A stretch of DNA of 55,592 nt, from contig JAATFA010000077.1 in the NCBI GenBank assembly GCA_015655445.1, positions 1 to 55,592 of the forward strand, read 5' to 3'. The notes beneath the pieces are model-generated. The model worked only from the letters and a program-made list of their open reading frames with translations, was not told where the DNA came from and searched no databases. Position 1 is the first letter of the stretch; each line of letters opens with the position of its first letter. This stretch comes from Actinomycetales bacterium (GTDB lineage: Bacteria; Actinomycetota; Actinomycetes; Actinomycetales; Microbacteriaceae). Below, piece by piece: positions 50,542-55,592 of the stretch. Made by a program: the position numbers and the translations under genes.

Positions 50542-51426
50542 TCAGACGGACGAGGCTGCTCGCCCGCCCGGCGCTCCGGGCTCGACGTGGAAGCGACGCA
50601 GGCGCAGCGCCGGGTTCTGCTCTCGCACGGCATCGATCCGGGCGCGCTCGAGGGTCGCGAGCGCGACCCCCGACTCCTCCGCGAGCGCGACGAGCTCGAC
50701 GCCCGCGGGATCGAGCACAAGGCTCACGCCGATCCCCGCGGGCGGGATCTGGTCGGCGGCGACGACGTAGGACGTGTTCTCGATCGCGCGCGCGGTCAGA
50801 AGCGTGCGCCAGTGGTGCTCCTTGAGCGGCCCGGGCACCCACTCGCTCGGCACCAGGAGCACGTCCGCGCCGGCGTCCACGAGTCGGCGGCTCACCTCGG
50901 GGAAGCGGATGTCATAGCACGTCTGCACGCCGAAGGTGAGGCCGCCCAGGGCGAAGACGCCGATCCGGTCGACGTCGCCCGCCTGCAGCACCGCGCTCTC
51001 CTTGTGCCCGAACGCGTCGTAGAGATGGATCTTGCGGTGCGTCGCGACGACGACGCCGTCGGCGTCGAGCACCACGATCGTGTTGCCCGCCCTCCCGTCG
51101 CGGACCGCCTCGAGCATGCCCGCCGCGACGTGCATGCCGTACTCGCGTGCGATCGCGCCGAGGGTCGTCACGAAGGGGCCGTCAAGCGTCTCCGCCGCCT
51201 CGAGCCACGCCGGCGAGAGCGTACCGCCGAAGAACTGGGCGTACTCGGGGAGCACGAGCAGCTCGGCGCCGCGCGCGGCGGCCGCGTGCGCGAGGCGATC
51301 CACCTGCTCGAGGTTCGCCTCGCGGTCCGCGCCCGGCGCGAACTGGGCGACGGCGACGCTCACCGCGCCGAGCACCTCGTCGGAGGCGGCCACGGCGTGC
51401 TCGGACGGAGGTCGATCGGCCGGCAT
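50542..51426 (-). CDS. carbon-nitrogen hydrolase (nitrilase superfamily)
   Basis: 294 residues. The catalytic triad is in place: E61 (LVLPEYAQFF), K132 (ATHRKIHLYDAF) and C170 (GVQTCYDIRFPE). These motifs fit the Nit/omega-amidase-like branch, which hydrolyses deaminated glutathione or alpha-keto acid amides; exact substrate not certain. No signal peptide, so it is cytosolic. It is downstream of the sigma-fusion gene on the same strand (101 nt between), but nothing suggests a shared function. Confidence 0.94.
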   Translation of the reverse strand: MPADRPPSEHAVAASDEVLGAVSVAVAQFAPGADREANLEQVDRLAHAAAARGAELLVLPEYAQFFGGTLSPAWLEAAETLDGPFVTTLGAIAREYGMHVAAGMLEAVRDGRAGNTIVVLDADGVVVATHRKIHLYDAFGHKESAVLQAGDVDRIGVFALGGLTFGVQTCYDIRFPEVSRRLVDAGADVLLVPSEWVPGPLKEHHWRTLLTARAIENTSYVVAADQIPPAGIGVSLVLDPAGVELVALAEESGVALATLERARIDAVREQNPALRLRRFHVEPGAPGGRAASSV

Positions 51427-51527
51427 GCCGTCACCCTATCGGCATCCGAGGTCTCCCGCTCCGGCCCTCCGGCGGAGGATCCGGCGCCGGGCTGCGAGCC
51501 GTACGGGGACCGGGCGCGGGACGGGCG

Positions 51528-53750
51528 TCAGCGGGCCGAGACCGTGAACGACAGCGTGTACCACGGAGCGCCGGCGTCGACGTGCCCGCGCGCGTCCGAG
51601 TAGGCGAACTGCACGGTGTACCGCCCCGGTGACGGGTCTCCCCCGGAGCCCTGCACGAGGCGCACCTGCCGGCCACCCGGATCGACCTCGAGCGGGAAGT
51701 CGGCGCCGTCCAGACGTGCGACGACGTGCGCGGTCGCCGAGGCCCATCCGCTGATGTCGATGACGACCGGCCCGCGGGGCACGACCTCGCCCTGCTGCGG
51801 CGAGGAGATCACGGGCACGAAGCCGAAGGGGCCCACGGAGGCCGGGGACGAGCGGTTGCCCGCCGGGTCGGTCTGAGTCACGCTGAGCCACCGCGTGTCC
51901 GGCGTCATGCCCTCGAGCGCTCCGGTCGACCACGCGCCGTCGGCATCGGCCACGACGGTCGCGAGCTGCGTTCCCGCCCCGTCCTCGACGGCGACCTGCG
52001 CGCCCGGCTCGGCCGTGCCGGAGAGGGAGGGCGCGACGAGGCTCGTCGGGGTCGTGCCGCTCGCGCGCGCGACGGGCGCGTCGGCGTGCGTGTCGACCGT
52101 GAGGACGAGCACGGTCGCGGACGACGGCGACCACCCGTCGAGCTGCTGGACGAACCGGAGCTCGACCGTGCCGTCGGCGAACAGGGGACTCGTCCATGTC
52201 CACGTGCCGTCCGCGCGCGCCGTCGCGCTGCCGAGGCTCGCGTCGCCCGCGGAGACGAGCACGGTCGCGCCGACCGTCGCGGTGCCGGAGACGGAGACCG
52301 TCGTGTGGCGGGTGAGGAGGCTCGCCGGCGCGTTCAGCCGCGGAGCAGGCAGCGCGGGTGGGTCCGGCAGCTCCGGCGGGTCGGGTGGACTCGGCGGCTC
52401 GGGCGGGGCCACGACGACCGGCGGCGAGGAGGGCAAGACGGGCGCGACGGCCTCGTGGCGACTCGGAGGGGTCGCCGGGCGCCTCGGCACCGCGGGAGGG
52501 GCGGTCTCGTCGGGAGCGGCCGGAGGCGGGACGGACGGCTCGGCGGCATGCGGCTCGGGAGTCGAGACGGAGGAGCCCGCCGGTCCCCCGCGTCCGCCGC
52601 CGTGGGGCGCGCCGCCCTCCGCCGCGGGGGACGACGTCGAGGCCACGGGTCCGCGTCCGAGCACGCCCGGCAGAGCGACGGCGGCACCGACGCCGACCGC
52701 GACCGCGGCGACGACGGCAGCCCCGACCAGGAGGCCGGTCGAGACGCCGCTCGCCACCGACGCGCCTCCCGCCGCCGCGCCGCCCGTCGCCGCGCCGCCC
52801 GTCGCCGCGCCGCCCGTCGCCGCGCCGCCCGTCGAGCCTCCACCGGCGGCCGAGCCGCCACCGGCCGAGCCGCCACCGGCCGAGCCGCCACCGGCCGAGC
52901 CGATCCCCCATCCTGCGGCTCCGGCGACCGCCGCGCTCGCCGGGGGCGCGGGAGCCGCGATCGCGCTCGCGAGGACGCCGCCCGCCGTCGCCCCGAGCAG
53001 GAGGGGCAGGAGCACGACCGTGAGCCGTCCCGCGACCTCCCCGACCTCCTCGCTCACGGAGCCGCAGCGAGCGCACGTCTCCAGGTGCGCGCTCACGCGC
53101 CGGCGCGCGCGCGCAGCGAGCGTCCCTTGCGCGTACTCGCCGAGGTGGGAGAGCGTGAAGCGGCACTCCTCGTCCTCCTCCTCGGCCGAGATGTGCGCCT
53201 GCAGCCACGCCGCCCGCAAGGCGATGCGTGCGCGGTAGGCGAGCGCGGAGACCGCGTTGGGCCGCATCCCCATGAGCACAGCGGCCTCAGCGGGGGTCAT
53301 CCGCTCGACCTCGGTGTACCAGAGCACGGCCTGCCAGCGCTCGGGAAGCGACCGGAAGGCCGCGGCCGTCATCCCGTGGTCGAGCAGCTCGGTGATGCTC
53401 TCCTCCGGCGACGCGCTGCCGACGAGCGTGTCGGGCTCGGCGTCGGCGATGTCCCGACGCTGGCGGAGGGACCGCACCGCGAGGTTGCGGATGACCGTGT
53501 AGAGGTAGGGACGGAACGCGCCCCGCGGACCGCCCCCGGTCCGGATCGCGTGCAGGATCTGCGCGAACGCCTCGGAGACGAGGTCCTCCGGATCCTCCAG
53601 CCGGGAGAAGCTGCGGGCCGCCGCGAGGCCCGCAGCCGAGTGACGGCGCCACAGCTCGGAATAGGCGGCGGCGTCGCCCGTGCGCGCACGCGCGACGAGC
53701 TCGTCGTCCGCGAGCGGACGCGCACGAAACACGGAGCGCGTCATCGACAT
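51528..53750 (-). CDS. sigma-70 family factor fused to anti-sigma-like zinc finger, membrane segments and Ig-like domains
   Basis: 740 residues. Region 2 (~25-95: YSELWRRHSA, EDLVSEAFAQIL) and region 4 (~130-185: LPERWQAVLWYTEVERMTP, PNAVSALAYRAR) form an ECF-type sigma factor. An HxxxCxxC zinc-finger-like segment follows (H222, C226, C229), as in anti-sigma factors. Two hydrophobic segments (~243-265 and ~325-350) flank Gly/Ala-rich repeats, then a Pro-rich linker and two to three Ig-like domains (ASLLTRHTTVSVSGTATVGA; TSLVAPSLSGTAEPGAQVAV). ATG 53750 has AGGGGG upstream; ATG 53744 is an alternative. It likely tethers or senses at the envelope and releases or exposes the sigma part, inferred from domain order. 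Target promoters unknown. Confidence 0.9.
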   Translation of the reverse strand: MSMTRSVFRARPLADDELVARARTGDAAAYSELWRRHSAAGLAAARSFSRLEDPEDLVSEAFAQILHAIRTGGGPRGAFRPYLYTVIRNLAVRSLRQRRDIADAEPDTLVGSASPEESITELLDHGMTAAAFRSLPERWQAVLWYTEVERMTPAEAAVLMGMRPNAVSALAYRARIALRAAWLQAHISAEEEDEECRFTLSHLGEYAQGTLAARARRRVSAHLETCARCGSVSEEVGEVAGRLTVVLLPLLLGATAGGVLASAIAAPAPPASAAVAGAAGWGIGSAGGGSAGGGSAGGGSAAGGGSTGGAATGGAATGGAATGGAAAGGASVASGVSTGLLVGAAVVAAVAVGVGAAVALPGVLGRGPVASTSSPAAEGGAPHGGGRGGPAGSSVSTPEPHAAEPSVPPPAAPDETAPPAVPRRPATPPSRHEAVAPVLPSSPPVVVAPPEPPSPPDPPELPDPPALPAPRLNAPASLLTRHTTVSVSGTATVGATVLVSAGDASLGSATARADGTWTWTSPLFADGTVELRFVQQLDGWSPSSATVLVLTVDTHADAPVARASGTTPTSLVAPSLSGTAEPGAQVAVEDGAGTQLATVVADADGAWSTGALEGMTPDTRWLSVTQTDPAGNRSSPASVGPFGFVPVISSPQQGEVVPRGPVVIDISGWASATAHVVARLDGADFPLEVDPGGRQVRLVQGSGGDPSPGRYTVQFAYSDARGHVDAGAPWYTLSFTVSAR
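52774..52896 (-). repeat. two blocks of 15-bp tandem repeats in the sigma fusion gene
   Basis: 52774-52833 holds four copies of GCCGCGCCGCCCGTC; 52852-52896 holds three copies of GAGCCGCCACCGGCC. Both are in frame and encode TGGAA and GSAGG units in the flexible linker between two hydrophobic segments. Slippage could change linker length. Confidence 0.9.
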
Positions 53751-53874
53751 AGAGACCCCCTGTCCGTCCGCCCCGGGTTCGGTCGGGTCCAGCCGCAGGG
53801 CGTCGGTGATCCAAGGATGTCCCAACTCCGGCGATCTCTCCAGTCCCCGGATCGCAACGCGCCACGATCCGCGC

Positions 53875-54477
53875 TCACGCGCCCTGCTCCGGCGCGCGCT
53901 CGGCATGCAGCCTCCGCAGGTCGCGCTCGAGCTCTCGCACGCGCGCCCTGCGCTCCGCGGGCGACACTGCGGCGCCACTGCCCCACGCGAGCGCCGTGCG
54001 CTCCAGGATGCTCGCGCCGATCTCCTCCCACGCCTGCCTCCGCGCGACCTCGACGAGACGGTCCAGGTGGGCGCGGTCGGCCGAGAGCCGCACGAGCCGG
54101 TCGGCGAGCGTGCGCAGCACCTCGCTGCGGCGAGCGAGGCGGCCGGTGTCATCCGCGCGATAGTCGGTCTGGTGCGTGGGCGCGCCCACGCGGCCCTCGG
54201 CGTGCTCGCGCTCCTCGTCCAGGCGCCGCGCGTCCATCTCGCTCTCGACCGCGAGCCGGCGCAGCTCGCGCACCGCGACGGCGGCCGCCGTGTCGGGGCG
54301 GAAGTCGGTGCGGTCGCGCAGCGCGCGCACGATGAGCTCGTTCTTGACCGCCATGCGCACGGCCGCCTCGGCGATGAGCATGCCATCGTCGACGAGGTCG
54401 TCGAAAGAGGGCTCCGGCCTCGGGGCCGGAGCCTCGAATCGGCCGACGTCCACCCGCCGGCGCCGCCGCCACCGCAT
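53875..54477 (-). CDS. conserved-looking hypothetical protein, charged helical
   Basis: 200 residues, rich in Arg, Glu and Ala, predicted mostly helical. It starts MRWRRRRRVDVGRFEAPAPR, continues PSFDDLVDDGMLIAEAAVRM and ends in a probable coiled coil (RRARVRELERDLRRLHAERA). No membrane segment or signal peptide. I do not recognise a family. ATG 54477 follows a weak ribosome binding site. It lies 124 nt upstream of the sigma-fusion gene and could be co-transcribed with it. Confidence 0.7.
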   Translation of the reverse strand: MRWRRRRRVDVGRFEAPAPRPEPSFDDLVDDGMLIAEAAVRMAVKNELIVRALRDRTDFRPDTAAAVAVRELRRLAVESEMDARRLDEEREHAEGRVGAPTHQTDYRADDTGRLARRSEVLRTLADRLVRLSADRAHLDRLVEVARRQAWEEIGASILERTALAWGSGAAVSPAERRARVRELERDLRRLHAERAPEQGA

Positions 54478-54586
54478 CGCCACCAGGCTATGCCGAGGGT
54501 GGAGGTCGCGCAGCCCCGGCCGCCGCTGGAGCGCTCCGCGTCCCGCACATCGCGCCCGGCGCACGGTGACCGCCGGGCGCGTCGCG

Positions 54587-54976
54587 CTATCCGACGACGG
54601 ATGCGATGAGCAGCACGAGCGCGACGAGCGGCAGCGCGCCCTGGGTCGCCGCCGGTCGCAGGAACGCGCGCCCGAGGGTCGTGAGCACGAGGGACGCGGC
54701 GAGCATGCTCGCGGTCGCGGTGATCGCGAGCGTCGCGCCGACCGGGACCGCCCCGGCCAGCAGCAGCACGGCGCCGACGATCGCCGCGATCGCGAGGAAG
54801 AGGTTGTAGAAGCCCTGGTTGTAGGCGAGGTCGCGCGTCGCGTCAGCCTGCTGCTGGTCGGCCACGTTGAATCGCCGCCAGACCGTAGGACGCCGCCAGC
54901 CGAACGACTCCATCGCGAAGATGCCGACGTGGAGCACGGCGGCGAGCAGGGTGACGACGGCCGCCGCGATCAGCAT
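54587..54976 (-). CDS. DUF1304 family small membrane protein
   Basis: 129 residues with four membrane segments. It starts MLIAAAVVTLLAAVLHVGIF and contains AMESFGW and LAYNQGFYNLFLAIAA, the conserved motifs of DUF1304 (also called EbsA-like or YwjB-like small membrane proteins in older annotation). Function unknown. ATG 54976 is chosen; the open frame extends to 55393 but reads through a region without protein-like composition. It is on the same strand as the helical protein 53875-54477. Confidence 0.88.
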   Translation of the reverse strand: MLIAAAVVTLLAAVLHVGIFAMESFGWRRPTVWRRFNVADQQQADATRDLAYNQGFYNLFLAIAAIVGAVLLLAGAVPVGATLAITATASMLAASLVLTTLGRAFLRPAATQGALPLVALVLLIASVVG

Positions 54977-55175
54977 GGGGACAGTATCCCGCACCGCCGC
55001 ACGGATCGGGCGCCCGCACCCCGGCGGACGGCCGCACCCGGCGGACGAACCGACCGGCGGACGGCGACGGGACCGCCCCATGCCGCCCGCGAGGCACGCG
55101 CGAAGTCTGAGTGGTCGGACCCCGGTCGGCGCGACGAGGACGACGAGAGCGGGCACGCTTCCTACGCTGGCGTTC

Positions 55176-55592
55176 ATGAGAGGTGTTCTTGTCGTCGGGA
55201 ATCCCAAGACCGGGTCTCGCACCCGCGCGGCGGGCGAGCGCCTGCTCGCCGCCTTCGACCCGGACGGGAGCTCGGTGATCGAGCTCGCCGACCTCGGCGC
55301 CGGTCTGCTCGGCTGGGGCGACGCGCGGGTGAAGGCCGCGGTCGAGGAGGTGCAGTCCGCGACCGTCGCGATCGTCGCGAGCCCCACGTTCAAGGCCTCC
55401 TACACGGGTCTTCTCAAGCTCGTCCTCGACCAGTTCCCCGGCGGCAGCGGACTGGCGGGCGTCGTCGCCGTCCCCCTCATGCTGAGCGCGGCGCCCGAGC
55501 ACGCGCTCGTCGTCGAGTACACCCTCGCGCCGGTGCTCGCCGAGCTCGGCGCGACGCCCGCCCCGGCGCTCCATCTCATCGACACCTCGTTC
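55176..55592 (+). CDS. NADPH-dependent FMN reductase/flavodoxin-like protein (N-terminal part)
   Basis: About 139 residues are visible; the gene runs off the right edge. The N-terminus has the flavin-binding beta-alpha unit VLVVGNPKTGSRTRAAGERL, followed by VAIVASPTFKASYTGLLKLV (the FMN/ribityl loop) and a later SAAPEHALVVEYTLAPVL. These are features of NADPH-dependent FMN reductases of the SsuE/MsuE or quinone reductase type. A TACGCT hexamer ends 7 nt before the ATG, so the transcript may be nearly leaderless. The full assignment needs the missing C-terminus. Confidence 0.85.
   Translation, partial: MRGVLVVGNPKTGSRTRAAGERLLAAFDPDGSSVIELADLGAGLLGWGDARVKAAVEEVQSATVAIVASPTFKASYTGLLKLVLDQFPGGSGLAGVVAVPLMLSAAPEHALVVEYTLAPVLAELGATPAPALHLIDTSF

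Overview
The window is very GC-rich. Genes are packed tightly, with many ATGA, GTGA or TGATG overlaps, and leucine is mostly encoded by CTC. The gene content points to an actinobacterium, most likely of the family Microbacteriaceae: pncB/murI/rph/rdgB neighbourhood, a DUF3039 protein, FHA/kinase/phosphatase genes, a MoxR-DUF58-transglutaminase module and actinobacterial tRNA genes. Genus cannot be fixed from the sequence alone.

Layout. (1) 1-486: start of leuC (minus) behind a 15-residue leucine-rich leader peptide whose Leu codons are complementary to the leuC ribosome binding site, an apparent translational attenuator. (2) 539-15673: a nine-gene minus-strand operon in the order PP2C phosphatase, FHA protein, Ser/Thr kinase, FHA-HTH protein, a ~1,780-residue cadherin-like/FnIII surface protein, MoxR ATPase, DUF58, a transglutaminase-like membrane protein without its catalytic triad, and a second canonical FHA protein. 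It looks like one phospho-signalling and surface-protein system. (3) 15727-16888: a TerC-family gene under a yybP-ykoY (Mn2+) riboswitch. (4) 17385-21410: a roughly 4-kb island (broken regulator, frameshifted membrane protein, two-component system) between a decayed copy of the tRNA-Glu 3' end and tRNA-Glu itself. Its genes prefer CTG for leucine, unlike the neighbours. (5) 21396-30624: tRNA-Glu, tRNA-Leu and housekeeping genes (DedA, Nramp Mn transporter, CDF efflux, rdgB, rph, murI, pncB, DUF559, DUF3039) with three copies of a long near-perfect palindrome. (6) 30704-35059: an ABC exporter whose ATPase carries a ~450-residue Ala/Pro/Ser/Lys-rich extension. (7) 35307-46628: a surface-polymer locus (nucleotidyltransferase, Wzm/Wzt-type ABC exporter, CDP-glycerol phosphotransferase-like protein, GT2), interrupted by a type III restriction-modification pair with a divergent XRE regulator. 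(8) 46853-55592: HtrA-type protease, lipoprotein and PKD-type secreted protein in a low-GC patch, nitrilase-family amidohydrolase, a sigma factor fused to a zinc-finger anti-sigma-like segment, membrane segment(s) and Ig-like domains, two small genes, and the start of an FMN reductase.

The strongest candidates for unusual biology are the nine-gene kinase/FHA/MoxR/giant-surface-protein operon with its pseudo-transglutaminase, the sigma/anti-sigma/Ig fusion, the SD-pairing leu attenuator, and the covarying palindromes around pncB and the DUF559 gene. Everything here is read by eye; no database search was run.
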